Source: Pseudomonas sp. SDI
GTDB taxonomy: Bacteria; Pseudomonadota; Gammaproteobacteria; Pseudomonadales; Pseudomonadaceae
Length of the DNA stretch: 64,000 bases
Assembly (NCBI RefSeq): GCF_003105155.1
Contig: NZ_QETK01000011.1
Span: 62,001 to 126,000, forward strand
Reading direction: 5' to 3'
A model generated the notes under the pieces. That model was not told the DNA's origin, did not search any database, and saw only the letters and a list, made by a program, of their open reading frames with translations. The position numbers and the translations under genes were made by a program. This document shows positions 18,931 to 27,613 of this stretch, one piece after another. Each line of letters starts with the position of its first letter. The stretch's first letter is position 1.

Positions 18931-19860
18931 ATGGCTGGTGTAATGGATTCGGTGAACCAGCGCACGCAACTGGTGGGGCAAAACCGTCTCGAACTGCTGC
19001 TGTTTCGCCTCAATGGCAATCAGCTGTACGGGATCAACGTGTTCAAGGTCCGGGAAGTGCTGCAATGCCCGAACCTGACCGTAATGCCCAAGTCCAGCCC
19101 TGTAGTGCGCGGTGTCGCGAATATTCGAGGGGCAACCATCCCGATCCTGGATCTGGCGATGGCGACCGGGTTGCCCGGTCTCAGTGAAGACGTCAGCAAG
19201 AGTTTTGTCATCATTACCGAATACAACACCAAGACCCAGGGTTTCCTGGTGCATTCGGTGGAGCGCATCGTCAACATGAACTGGGAGGAGATCCACCCGC
19301 CACCCAAGGGCACCGGGCGCGATCACTACCTGACGGCAGTGACCCGGGTTGACAACAAAATGGTCGAAATCATCGATGTGGAAAAGATCCTCGCCGAAGT
19401 GGCGCCGACCTCCGAGGCGATTTCCGCCGGTGTGGTCGATGCCGAGGTGCAGGACAAGGCCGTGTTGCTGCGGGTGCTGACGGTCGACGACTCGTCGGTG
19501 GCGCGCAAGCAGGTCAGCCGTTGCCTGCAGACCGTGGGGGTCGAGGTGGTGGCGCTCAACGATGGCCGGCAGGCGCTCGATTACCTGCGCAAGCTGGTCG
19601 ACGAGGGCAAGCGGCCGGAGGAAGAGTTCCTGATGATGATTTCCGACATCGAGATGCCGGAAATGGACGGCTACACCCTGACGGCAGAGATCCGCAGCGA
19701 CCCGCGCATGCAAAAGCTGCACATCATCCTGCATACTTCGTTGTCTGGGGTATTCAACCAGGCGATGGTCAAGAAGGTCGGTGCGGACGACTTCCTCGCC
19801 AAGTTCAGGCCGGACGATCTCGCCCAGCGGGTGGTCGACCGGATCAAGGCTACGCACTAA
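18931..19860 (+). CDS. cheV: Chemotaxis coupling protein CheV
   Basis: 309 aa. N-terminal CheW domain (about 15-160) that couples receptors to CheA, and a C-terminal receiver domain (about 170-305) with acidic pair VDDSS, phospho-acceptor Asp in ISDIEMPEMDGY and a Thr/Ser HTSLSG. GAAGGAG eight bases upstream sets the start at 18931 rather than 18913. Divergent from flgA and followed by cheR. Confidence 0.93.
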   Translation: MAGVMDSVNQRTQLVGQNRLELLLFRLNGNQLYGINVFKVREVLQCPNLTVMPKSSPVVRGVANIRGATIPILDLAMATGLPGLSEDVSKSFVIITEYNTKTQGFLVHSVERIVNMNWEEIHPPPKGTGRDHYLTAVTRVDNKMVEIIDVEKILAEVAPTSEAISAGVVDAEVQDKAVLLRVLTVDDSSVARKQVSRCLQTVGVEVVALNDGRQALDYLRKLVDEGKRPEEEFLMMISDIEMPEMDGYTLTAEIRSDPRMQKLHIILHTSLSGVFNQAMVKKVGADDFLAKFRPDDLAQRVVDRIKATH

Positions 19861-19861
19861 C

Positions 19862-19882
19862 GGCCAGGGGCCCGGCCCCTGG
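19862..19882 (+). terminator. Hairpin between cheV and cheR
   Basis: GCCAGGGGC and GCCCCTGGC form a 9-bp stem around CCG directly after the cheV stop. No T tract, so probably a stabilising or attenuating hairpin rather than a full stop; cheR begins 30 bases later. Confidence 0.5.
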
Positions 19883-19911
19883 CGTTACACACGATTTAAG
19901 AGGCGGCATCA

Positions 19912-20739
19912 TTGTCTACGGGTAATTTGGATTTCGAACAGTTCCGGGTCTTCCTGGAAAAAGCCTGTGGCATCCTGCTGGGCGAAAATAAGCAATACCT
20001 GGTGTCCAGCCGTCTCAACAAGCTGATGGAGCAGCAGGGCATCAAGTCGTTGAGCGAACTGGTGCAGCGTATTCAAAGCCAGCCGCGTAGTGGCTTGCGC
20101 GAAATGGTGGTCGATGCCATGACCACCAACGAAACCTTGTGGTTTCGCGATACCTACCCCTTCGAGGTGTTGAAGAACAAGGTATTGCCGGAGCAGATCA
20201 AGGCCAACCCGGGGCAGCGCCTGCGGATCTGGTCGGCGGCCTGTTCGTCGGGGCAGGAGCCGTATTCGATCTCGATGGCCATCGACGAGTTCGAGCGCAG
20301 CAACATTGGTCAGTTGAAGATGGGGGCGCAGATTGTCGCCACCGATCTTTCCGGGTCGATGCTGGCCAACTGCAAAACCGGCGAGTACGACAGCCTGGCG
20401 ATCGCCCGAGGCCTGTCGCAGGAGCGCCTGCAGCGTTACTTCGACCCGAAAGGGCCGGGGCGCTGGGCGGTCAAGGCGCCGATCCGCAGTCGGGTCGAGT
20501 TCCGTTCGTTCAACTTGCTCGACAGCTACGCGAGCCTGGGCAAGTTCGACATCGTGTTCTGCCGCAACGTGTTGATCTATTTCTCGGCGCAGGTCAAGAA
20601 AGACATCCTGATGCGCATTCACAGCACCCTGAAGCCGGGTGGTTATCTGTTCCTGGGGGCGTCGGAAGCGCTCAATGGCTTGCCGGATCATTACCAGATG
20701 GTGCAGTGCAGTCCGGGGATCATTTACCAGGCGAAGTGA
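19912..20739 (+). CDS. cheR: Chemotaxis methyltransferase CheR
   Basis: 275 aa enzyme that methylates glutamates of chemoreceptors using SAM. N-terminal helical domain (about 1-85) followed by a Rossmann domain with IWSAACSSGQEPYS (motif I), ATDLSGSML and FCRNVLIYF. The start is the TTG at 19912, with AAGAGG upstream and the conserved N-terminus STGNLDFEQFRVFLEKACG right after it. Confidence 0.95.
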   Translation: MSTGNLDFEQFRVFLEKACGILLGENKQYLVSSRLNKLMEQQGIKSLSELVQRIQSQPRSGLREMVVDAMTTNETLWFRDTYPFEVLKNKVLPEQIKANPGQRLRIWSAACSSGQEPYSISMAIDEFERSNIGQLKMGAQIVATDLSGSMLANCKTGEYDSLAIARGLSQERLQRYFDPKGPGRWAVKAPIRSRVEFRSFNLLDSYASLGKFDIVFCRNVLIYFSAQVKKDILMRIHSTLKPGGYLFLGASEALNGLPDHYQMVQCSPGIIYQAK

Positions 20740-20759
20740 TGTGAGTTGACGTGATGTGC

Positions 20760-20794
20760 AAAAAGGCCGGTATCGACAGATGCCGGCCTTTTTT
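20760..20794 (+). terminator. Rho-independent terminator after cheR
   Basis: AAAAAGGCCGG and CCGGCCTTTTTT pair around a loop, with a T run. Ends the cheV-cheR unit. Confidence 0.9.
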
Positions 20795-20966
20795 CTGCGT
20801 TGCGCTTGCGAGGGGGCTGCGAAGGCCGGGCAGGGTGGCGAACCCGGCCGCCTCGGGCCGGCAATTGCCGCTTTGCTGACACCCGGCGGAAAGCCTTTGC
20901 CGCTTTTCTGGCATTGCCGCCCGCGGAAATCCTCTCAAACCCCCGTATTCATTGACTTTCAAAATC

Positions 20967-20982
20967 TGGCACGGAGCTTGCT
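20967..20982 (+). promoter_or_regulatory. RpoN (sigma-54) promoter of flgBCDE
   Basis: TGGCACGGAGCTTGCT is a perfect TGGCACG-N4-TTGCT. Placed 48 bases before flgB. In Pseudomonas these class III operons need RpoN with FleR. The remaining 170 bases upstream, after the cheR terminator, show no gene. Confidence 0.93.
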
Positions 20983-21030
20983 CTATCCTCGGCAACGAAC
21001 CCTCTGGTCAACCTTCAAGGTTTCCCCGAT

Positions 21031-21438
21031 ATGAGCATCAGTTTCGACAAAGCGCTCGGCATCCATGAAAAGGCCCTGGGCTTCCGCGCCCAGCGCGCCG
21101 AAGTCCTGGCGAACAACATCGCCAACGCCGACACGCCGAACTACAAGGCGCGCGACATGGACTTCTCCTCCGTGCTCGCCGCCGAGAGTGCGAAAACCGC
21201 CAACGGCCATTTCGCCCTTGACCGCACCAACAGCCGCCATATCGAGGCCGAAGGCCTGGCGATGGCCGACGAGAGCCTGCAGTACCGCACGCCGATGCAG
21301 CCGTCGATCGACCAGAACACCGTCGACGCCCAGCTCGAACAATCGAGCTACGCCGAAAACGCCGTCGGCTTCCAGGCCAGCTTCACGCTGCTCAACAGTA
21401 AATTCAAAGGGCTGGTATCGGCCCTGCGCGGAGAGTAA
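21031..21438 (+). CDS. flgB: Flagellar proximal rod protein FlgB
   Basis: 135 aa axial protein. The rod/hook N-terminal signature ANNIANADTPNYKARD is at about residues 25-40. Forms the base of the rod with FliE. First gene of the operon. Confidence 0.96.
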   Translation: MSISFDKALGIHEKALGFRAQRAEVLANNIANADTPNYKARDMDFSSVLAAESAKTANGHFALDRTNSRHIEAEGLAMADESLQYRTPMQPSIDQNTVDAQLEQSSYAENAVGFQASFTLLNSKFKGLVSALRGE

Positions 21439-21441
21439 TCC

Positions 21442-21885
21442 ATGTCCCTCGCCAGTGTTTTCAACATCGCCGGTAGCGGCATGAGCGCGCAGACCACCCG
21501 TCTGAACACCGTCGCATCGAACATCGCCAACGCCGAAACCGTCTCTTCGAGCATCGACCAGACCTACCGCGCCCGCCACCCGGTGTTCGCCACTACCTTC
21601 CAGCAGGCCCAGGCCGGTGCCAGCCAGTCGTTGTTCCAGGATCAGGGCGCGGCCGGCCAGGGCGTGCAGGTGCTCGGCGTGGTCGAGGACCAGAGCAACC
21701 TTGAGGCGCGCTACGAGCCGAACCACCCGGCGGCGAACAAGGACGGCTACGTCTACTACCCGAACGTCAATGTGGTCGAGGAAATGGCTGACATGATTTC
21801 GGCCAGTCGTTCGTTCCAGACCAACGCCGAGTTGATGAACACCGCCAAAACCATGATGCAGAAGGTTCTGACCCTGGGTCAGTGA
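21442..21885 (+). CDS. flgC: Flagellar proximal rod protein FlgC
   Basis: 147 aa axial protein with the N-terminal SGMSAQTTRLNTVASNIANAE signature and the C-terminal MISASRSFQTNAELMNTAK heptad region. Three bases after flgB with GGAGAGTAATCC as ribosome site. Confidence 0.96.
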   Translation: MSLASVFNIAGSGMSAQTTRLNTVASNIANAETVSSSIDQTYRARHPVFATTFQQAQAGASQSLFQDQGAAGQGVQVLGVVEDQSNLEARYEPNHPAANKDGYVYYPNVNVVEEMADMISASRSFQTNAELMNTAKTMMQKVLTLGQ

Positions 21886-21900
21886 TAAGGAACCAAGCCA

Positions 21901-22629
21901 ATGGCCAGTGTTAACGATACGACCTCCGGGGTGAACCTCAACGACGTGATCAAGGCGTCGTCGAAGAAAGCCGAGGACACCAGCAGCATTGCTTCGGCAA
22001 CCAACAGCAAGACCGGCGCCAACAAGAACGCCCTCGGCAAAGATGCGTTCCTGCAGTTGCTGGTTACCCAAATGCAGAACCAGAATCCGCTCGATCCGCA
22101 GGACAACAGCGAGTTCGTCGCCCAGTTGGCGCAGTTCAGCAGCCTGGAAGGTATTACCACGCTGAACGAGTCGGTCAACACCATTGCCGGCAGCTTCAAG
22201 TCGTCGCAGGCGCTGCAGGCGTCGTCGCTGGTCGGTCGCTCGGTGATCGCCGTGAACGACAAGGCCGTGGTCGACACCACCAAGAGCTTTACCGGCAAGG
22301 TGGTCGTGCCGCAGTCGCTGAGCAACTGCACCGTGACCATCACCGACAAGGACGGCAAAACCATCAAGACCATCCAGATGGGCGAACAGAAAGCCGGCAA
22401 CGCCGACTTTATCTGGGATGGCACCAACGATGCGGGTGAGAAAGTCGACCCGGGCACTTATACGTTCAAGGCCACGACCACCGTCGAAGGCAAGGCGCTC
22501 GAGATGTACACCATGCTGCCGGCCACCGTCAGCAGCGTGACCATCAGTCAGACCGGCGGCGAGATGATGCTCAACCTCGCCGGCCTGGGCAGCATTGCGC
22601 TGTCCAAAGTCCAAACCATCGGTATATAG
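21901..22629 (+). CDS. flgD: Hook capping protein FlgD
   Basis: 242 aa scaffold for hook polymerisation. N-terminal conserved LGKDAFLQLLVTQMQNQNPL and DNSEFVAQLAQFSSLE, then a tudor/FnIII-like core including IWDGTNDAGEKVDPGTY. Released when the hook is complete. Confidence 0.95.
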   Translation: MASVNDTTSGVNLNDVIKASSKKAEDTSSIASATNSKTGANKNALGKDAFLQLLVTQMQNQNPLDPQDNSEFVAQLAQFSSLEGITTLNESVNTIAGSFKSSQALQASSLVGRSVIAVNDKAVVDTTKSFTGKVVVPQSLSNCTVTITDKDGKTIKTIQMGEQKAGNADFIWDGTNDAGEKVDPGTYTFKATTTVEGKALEMYTMLPATVSSVTISQTGGEMMLNLAGLGSIALSKVQTIGI

Positions 22630-22657
22630 AGCCGGCTAACGGCACAAGGAGTGAAAG

Positions 22658-24016
22658 ATGTCATTCAATATCGGCCTTAGCGGTCTCTATGCAGCCAGCA
22701 AACAACTGGACGTCACCGGCAACAACATCGCCAACGTCGCGACCACCGGTTTCAAATCGTCCCGTGCGGAATTCGAAGACGTGTACTCGGCCAGCAAGCT
22801 GGGTGTGGGCAGCAAGACCATCGGTAACGGTGTGCGCCTGGCTGCGGTTTCCCAGCAGTTCGGCCAGGGCGATGTCAACAACACCGGCAACGTGCTCGAC
22901 CTCGGCATCAACGGCCAGGGCTTCTTCGTGCTGAGCGACAACGGTTCGCTGAGCTACACCCGTGCCGGTGCATTCCAGACCGACAAGGACAACTACGTCG
23001 TTACCTCCGACGGCGTCCGTCTGCAAGGTTACGCGGCCGATGCCAACGGCAAGATCATCAAGGGTGTGCTCACCGACCTGAAGATCGACACCTCGGCGCT
23101 GGCCCCGAAGGCCACCTCGCTGATCGACCAGGGTATCAACCTGAACTCGTCGGCTCCCAGTATTCCGCTGACCAAGCCCGACCCGGCCAACCCGGGTGGG
23201 ACCCTTCCAGTGCCGTTCGATCCGCTGGATGAAACGACCTACACCAAGCGCTTCGACACGCCGATCTACGACAGTCAGGGTAACCAGCACGTTATCCAGC
23301 AGTACTATCGCAAGACCGATGACAACCAGTGGACCATGTACACCCTGGTCGACGGTCGCAACCCGAAGGACGCCACCCTGACCACGCCGTATGAAGGCAC
23401 CATCTCCTTCAACCCGGATGGCAGCGTCAAGCAGATGACCGGCAGTGAGTCCTGGACGCCGCCAAGCACCGACTTCGTGGTCACCAACAACACCTTCTCC
23501 CTCAAAGGCTGGGTACCGTCGGTGTACAACCCGGTCACCCAGACCTGGGGCCCGAACGGTTCCGAAGGCAACGCCGACGGCATGCGTCTGGCCATGGGCT
23601 CGACCACGTCGTACAACACCGAAACCACGCGTCTGTCGCAGTCGCAGGACGGTTATGCCACCGGCATCCTGTCGAACCTGAGCATCGACTCCACCGGCGT
23701 CATGTTCGCCAGCTTCAGCAACCAGCAGTCGCGTGCGATTGGCCAGGTAGCGATTGCCAGCTTCGCCAACGAGCAAGGCCTGGAGCAGATGGGCGGCACG
23801 CGCTGGAAGGAGACGTTCTCTTCGGGCATCCCGGGCATCGACGCACCGAAAACCGGCACCCTGGGTTCGATCTCGTCGAACTCGCTGGAGGCCTCGAACG
23901 TCAACCTGACCAAAGAGCTGGTCGAGCTGATCAAGGCGCAGAGCAACTACCAGGCGAACGCCAAGACCATCTCCACCGAAAGCACCATCATGCAAACCAT
24001 CATTCAGATGACCTGA
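22658..24016 (+). CDS. flgE: Flagellar hook protein FlgE
   Basis: 452 aa. N-terminal GNNIANVATTGFKSSRAEF, a central variable domain, and the C-terminal coiled segment (NVNLTKELVELIKAQSNYQA). AAGGAGTGAAAG precedes the ATG. Last gene of flgBCDE; a terminator follows. Confidence 0.95.
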   Translation: MSFNIGLSGLYAASKQLDVTGNNIANVATTGFKSSRAEFEDVYSASKLGVGSKTIGNGVRLAAVSQQFGQGDVNNTGNVLDLGINGQGFFVLSDNGSLSYTRAGAFQTDKDNYVVTSDGVRLQGYAADANGKIIKGVLTDLKIDTSALAPKATSLIDQGINLNSSAPSIPLTKPDPANPGGTLPVPFDPLDETTYTKRFDTPIYDSQGNQHVIQQYYRKTDDNQWTMYTLVDGRNPKDATLTTPYEGTISFNPDGSVKQMTGSESWTPPSTDFVVTNNTFSLKGWVPSVYNPVTQTWGPNGSEGNADGMRLAMGSTTSYNTETTRLSQSQDGYATGILSNLSIDSTGVMFASFSNQQSRAIGQVAIASFANEQGLEQMGGTRWKETFSSGIPGIDAPKTGTLGSISSNSLEASNVNLTKELVELIKAQSNYQANAKTISTESTIMQTIIQMT

Positions 24017-24041
24017 TGCGCTGCTGACGTCGCGATGCGTG

Positions 24042-24076
24042 CAAGCCCCTTTCTCGGAAGGGGTTTGTCGTTTTTT
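24042..24076 (+). terminator. Terminator after flgE
   Basis: CAAGCCCCTT and AAGGGGTTTG pair around TCTCGG, followed by TCGTTTTTT. It closes the flgBCDE operon and isolates it from the secretion locus downstream. Confidence 0.85.
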
Positions 24077-24089
24077 CGAGGTGAAACCC

Positions 24090-24278
24090 ATGATGAAAAA
24101 ACTGACGGTGGTCGTGCTCGGGGCACTGGCGGTGTCGGCGCTGGCCTGGGCCGATATGGCCGCCTGGTACAGCTGGGAAAGTCAGGCCGATGGCCGCCTG
24201 GTGTGTTCGCAGTGGTCGCCGGGGGAGGGCTGGAAGCGCTTTGCCGGGCCGTTCAACAATGGTGCTTGCCGGCCCTGA
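24090..24278 (+). CDS. Small exported hypothetical protein
   Basis: 62 aa. Residues 1-20 form a clear signal peptide (MMKKLTVVVLGALAVSALAW, Ala-x-Ala near the end); the mature part of about 42 residues is rich in Trp and Gly (YSWESQADGRLVCSQWSPGE) with two cysteines that could pair. CGAGGTGAAACCC precedes the ATG. Sits between flgE and the type I secretion genes, same direction. Function unknown. Confidence 0.6.
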   Translation: MMKKLTVVVLGALAVSALAWADMAAWYSWESQADGRLVCSQWSPGEGWKRFAGPFNNGACRP

Positions 24279-24502
24279 GGGGCAGGAGCCAGCACCCCTC
24301 GCCGGCAACGTTGGCTCCCACAGTAATTGCTTAAAAAGCCTGCCGGCCACTCTTGTACAGACAATGCCGTTGCGCCATTATTGGCGCGCTTTTCGGGCAG
24401 GCTGCGTACGTCTGTAATCTCCATCCGAGAGCATTTTCCGCAAGCCCGTCCTGGTGCTTGCGGGTACACGGAAGTCGACGTTTTTCTAAGGAAAGCATTC
24501 AC
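24279..24502. other. Leader region of the type I secretion locus
   Basis: 224 bases. A REP-like dyad (24281-24322, GGAGCCA with TGGCTCC) may end the small gene. A weak sigma-70 promoter is possible (TTGTAC at 24353-24358, 17 bases, CATTAT at 24376-24381); the -10 sits in the dyad 24372-24387 (GCGCCA / TGGCGC). A leader hairpin CCGCAAGC / GCTTGCGG spans 24438-24463. No RpoN or FliA site is visible. Confidence 0.4.
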
Positions 24503-26236
24503 ATGAAACAGGCGAATAGCGCCCGCACTCCGGTGCTCGCGGCGCAGTTGGCTGTGGCCTTGCGCAAAGGTTTGCTAGGTGCGGCAGTGTTCAGTGGCGT
24601 GATCAACCTGCTGGCGCTGGTCGGCCCCCTGTTCATGCTCGAAGTCTACGACCGGGTGATCCCCAGCCGCAGTGTGCCCACCCTGGTGGCGCTAAGCCTG
24701 CTGGTGCTTGGCGTGTACGCCGTATTCGGTTTCATCGACATCATTCGCTCGCGGGTCATGGCGCGTATCGCCGCCGCGCTGGATGCCGCGTTGTCGACCC
24801 GGGTGTACCAGGTGATCGCCGGCGCTCCGCTGAAAATTCCGGTCTCGGGTGACCCGCTAAAGCCCGCCCAGGAACTCGATCAGATCCGCACCTTCATTGC
24901 CGGCCCCGGTTTGATCGCCTTCTTCGACCTGCCATGGATGCCGGTATACCTGGCCGTGTGCTTCTACATCCACCCACAACTCGGTTGGCTGACCCTGGGC
25001 ATGATCCTGGTGATGGTCGGCCTGACCCTGCTCACCGACCGCAAGACCCGCCAGCTGATGCAGGACAGCGCTCAGGCGCTCAGCGCGCGTAACCAGCTCG
25101 GCCAGCAGACCCATGCCAGCGCCGAGTCGCTCGCGGCCATGGGCATGGGGGGGCGGGCGGCGGCATTGTGGCAGCAGCACCACGCGCGCTTCACCACCCT
25201 GCAGCGCCAGGCCGGCGACGTCGGCAGCTTCTACGGCGGTATCACCAAGGCCCTGCGCTACCTGATCCAGTCGGCCTCGCTCGGCCTGGGTGCCTACCTG
25301 GTGATTCGCGGCGAGTTGAGCGGCGGCACCATCGTTGCCGCTTCGATCATCGTCGCCCGGACCCTGGCGCCGGCCGAACAGATCATCGGTACCTGGCGCA
25401 GCCTGGTCTCGGCGCGACTGGCCTGGGCGCAGTTGCGCGCAGTGTTCGAGCTGTTCCCGGCGCAAGCGGCTAAAACCGAACTGCCGTCGGCCCACCAGCA
25501 GCTCAAGGTTGAGGGGCTGTTTGCCTCGCCGCCGGGCCTGCCGCGCCTGACCCTGCAGAACATCAATTTCCACCTGGCCGCCGGTACCGCGCTGGGTGTG
25601 GTCGGGCCAAGCGCTTCAGGCAAGTCCACCCTGGCGCGGGTGCTGGTTGGCGCCTGGCAGCCGGCGCGCGGGCTGGTGCGGCTCGACGGCGCGTCGCTGG
25701 CGCTGTGGGACGAACAGGCCCGCGGCCGACTGATCGGCTACCTGCCGCAAAGTGTCGACCTGTTCAACGCCAGCGTGGCGCAGAACATCGGTCGGCTCGA
25801 CCCAGCGGCGGACGACGCGGCGATCATCGCCGCTGCGCGACAAGCCGGGGTGCACGAGTTGATCCTGCAATTGCCGCAAGGCTACGACACGCCAGTGGGT
25901 GAGGGCGGCGTCAACCTGTCGGCCGGCCAGCGCCAGCGCATTGCCTTGGCGCGGGCGCTGTATGGCGAACCGTTCCTGGTGGTGCTCGACGAGCCGAACG
26001 CCAACCTCGACACCGAGGGCGAACGCGCCCTGGCCCAGGCCATCCTGGCGGTCAAGGCGCGTGGGGGCGTGGTGGTGGTGATTGCCCATCGCACCGGGAT
26101 TCTGTCGGTGCTGGATCAGGTGCTGGTGCTGGATCAAGGCCTGCAAGCCGCGTTCGGGCCGAAAGAAAGCGTGCTGGCGCGGCCGGCGCCGCTGGCCAGG
26201 GTTGCCCCCATCAACGCCGCAGGAGCTGCGCAATGA
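24503..26236 (+). CDS. Type I secretion ABC transporter (PrtD/HlyB-like)
   Basis: 577 aa inner-membrane exporter with fused ATPase. Start at 24503 follows TAAGGAAAGC; the frame open to 24353 lacks a site. Membrane domain about residues 20-300; Walker A GPSASGKST near 367, signature LSAGQRQR, Walker B FLVVLDEP and H-loop His. No C39 peptidase domain, so it belongs to the PrtD class that exports RTX proteins through a C-terminal signal. First gene of the ABC / HlyD / RTX set. A G7 run at 25147-25153 is present. Confidence 0.9.
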   Translation: MKQANSARTPVLAAQLAVALRKGLLGAAVFSGVINLLALVGPLFMLEVYDRVIPSRSVPTLVALSLLVLGVYAVFGFIDIIRSRVMARIAAALDAALSTRVYQVIAGAPLKIPVSGDPLKPAQELDQIRTFIAGPGLIAFFDLPWMPVYLAVCFYIHPQLGWLTLGMILVMVGLTLLTDRKTRQLMQDSAQALSARNQLGQQTHASAESLAAMGMGGRAAALWQQHHARFTTLQRQAGDVGSFYGGITKALRYLIQSASLGLGAYLVIRGELSGGTIVAASIIVARTLAPAEQIIGTWRSLVSARLAWAQLRAVFELFPAQAAKTELPSAHQQLKVEGLFASPPGLPRLTLQNINFHLAAGTALGVVGPSASGKSTLARVLVGAWQPARGLVRLDGASLALWDEQARGRLIGYLPQSVDLFNASVAQNIGRLDPAADDAAIIAAARQAGVHELILQLPQGYDTPVGEGGVNLSAGQRQRIALARALYGEPFLVVLDEPNANLDTEGERALAQAILAVKARGGVVVVIAHRTGILSVLDQVLVLDQGLQAAFGPKESVLARPAPLARVAPINAAGAAQ

Positions 26237-27546
26237 ATCGTCCGGATACCGATGCAGGCCTGTTGACCTCGCTCAGCGGCCATTTGCGCCTGGGGGCGCT
26301 GGCGCTGGCGGTTTCCCTCGGTGGCGCCTTCTGGTGGGCGGCGGCCACCGACCTGTCCGGCGCGGTGATCGCCAACGGCGTGGTTGCGGTGGAAAACAGC
26401 ACGCGCAAGGTGCAGCACCCGAGCGGTGGCGTGGTCGCCGAACTGCTGGTGCGCGAAGGTCAGGAAGTCGAGGCTGGGCAAGTTCTGCTGCGCCTCGATG
26501 CGACCCTGCAGCAGGCTAGCCAGTCGATTGTCAGCAAGGCACTGGAGCAGTCGCTGGCGCGTCAGGCACGGCTGGAGGCCGAGCGCGACAACCTTGCGCA
26601 AGTGGTGGCCCCGGCCGTGCTGCTGACACGCCTGGGCGAGCAGCCAGCACAGGCGGTGATGGCCAGCGAGCGGCAGTTGTTCATTGACCGCCAGCAATCG
26701 CGCGAAGGGCAGAAAAAGCAGCTGCGCGAGCGCATCGAGCAGTTGAAACAGACCATTGCTGGCCATGACCTGCAGCAGCGGACCAAGTCCGAGGAGATCG
26801 CCCTGATCGAGCAGGAATATACCGCAGTAAAAACCTTGCTCGACAAAGGCATGATGACCATCGACCGGGTCAACGCGCTGGCCCGTGGCATCGCCCGGCT
26901 GCGCGGCGAGCGTGGCCAACTGGTCGCCTCGATTGCCGAGGCGCGGGCGCGCATCGCCGAAACCCAGCTGGAACTGTTGCAGGTCGACCAGAAGTTCCGC
27001 GAACAGGTGTCGCTTGAGCTGCGCGACCTGCTGGCCCAGCAAGGCGAGTTGGTGGAACGCGAGATCGCCGCCAATGACCAGCTCAAGCGCATCGACATCA
27101 GTGCGCCGAGCAAGGGCCGCGTACAGCAATTGATGGTGCACACCGTGGGCGGGGTGATTTCCCCGGCCGAGCCGTTGATGCAGATCGTGCCGCTGGACGA
27201 AGACCTGCTGGTGGAGGCGCGCATCGATCCTCAGGACATCGACCAGATCATGCTCGGCCAGCCGGTGCTGCTGCGCCTGAGCGCCTTCAACCGCAGTACC
27301 ACCCCGGAACTGGCCGGCAGCGTCGCGCGGCTGTCCGCCGACCTGGTGGTCGATCCGCAGACCGGGCAGGGTTCCTACCGCGCCGGCATCAAGATCAACC
27401 CGGGCGAGCTGAGCCGTCTGTCGGGCCTGACACTGCTGCCGGGCATGCCGGTCGAGTCGATGATCCAGACTGGCCAGCGCACAGTGCTGTCGTACCTGCT
27501 CAAGCCGGTCGGCGATCACGCCCAACGTGCCTTCAGGGAAGGCTGA
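26233..27546 (+). CDS. Type I secretion membrane fusion protein (HlyD/PrtE family)
   Basis: 437 aa periplasmic adaptor. One N-terminal membrane anchor (about residues 20-38), a lipoyl half-motif (HPSGGVVAELLVREGQEVEAGQ), a long coiled coil (about 95-270), and the C-terminal barrel (DISAPSKGRVQQLMVHTVGG). Start overlaps the ABC gene stop (ATGA). The outer-membrane TolC partner is not encoded here. Confidence 0.92.
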   Translation: MNRPDTDAGLLTSLSGHLRLGALALAVSLGGAFWWAAATDLSGAVIANGVVAVENSTRKVQHPSGGVVAELLVREGQEVEAGQVLLRLDATLQQASQSIVSKALEQSLARQARLEAERDNLAQVVAPAVLLTRLGEQPAQAVMASERQLFIDRQQSREGQKKQLRERIEQLKQTIAGHDLQQRTKSEEIALIEQEYTAVKTLLDKGMMTIDRVNALARGIARLRGERGQLVASIAEARARIAETQLELLQVDQKFREQVSLELRDLLAQQGELVEREIAANDQLKRIDISAPSKGRVQQLMVHTVGGVISPAEPLMQIVPLDEDLLVEARIDPQDIDQIMLGQPVLLRLSAFNRSTTPELAGSVARLSADLVVDPQTGQGSYRAGIKINPGELSRLSGLTLLPGMPVESMIQTGQRTVLSYLLKPVGDHAQRAFREG

Positions 27547-27613
27547 GCACCCGCACGCAGGAGCCGGGTGACGGACAGGATTGTTCAACAACGATGCAAT
27601 AAAGGAAGTAGCG

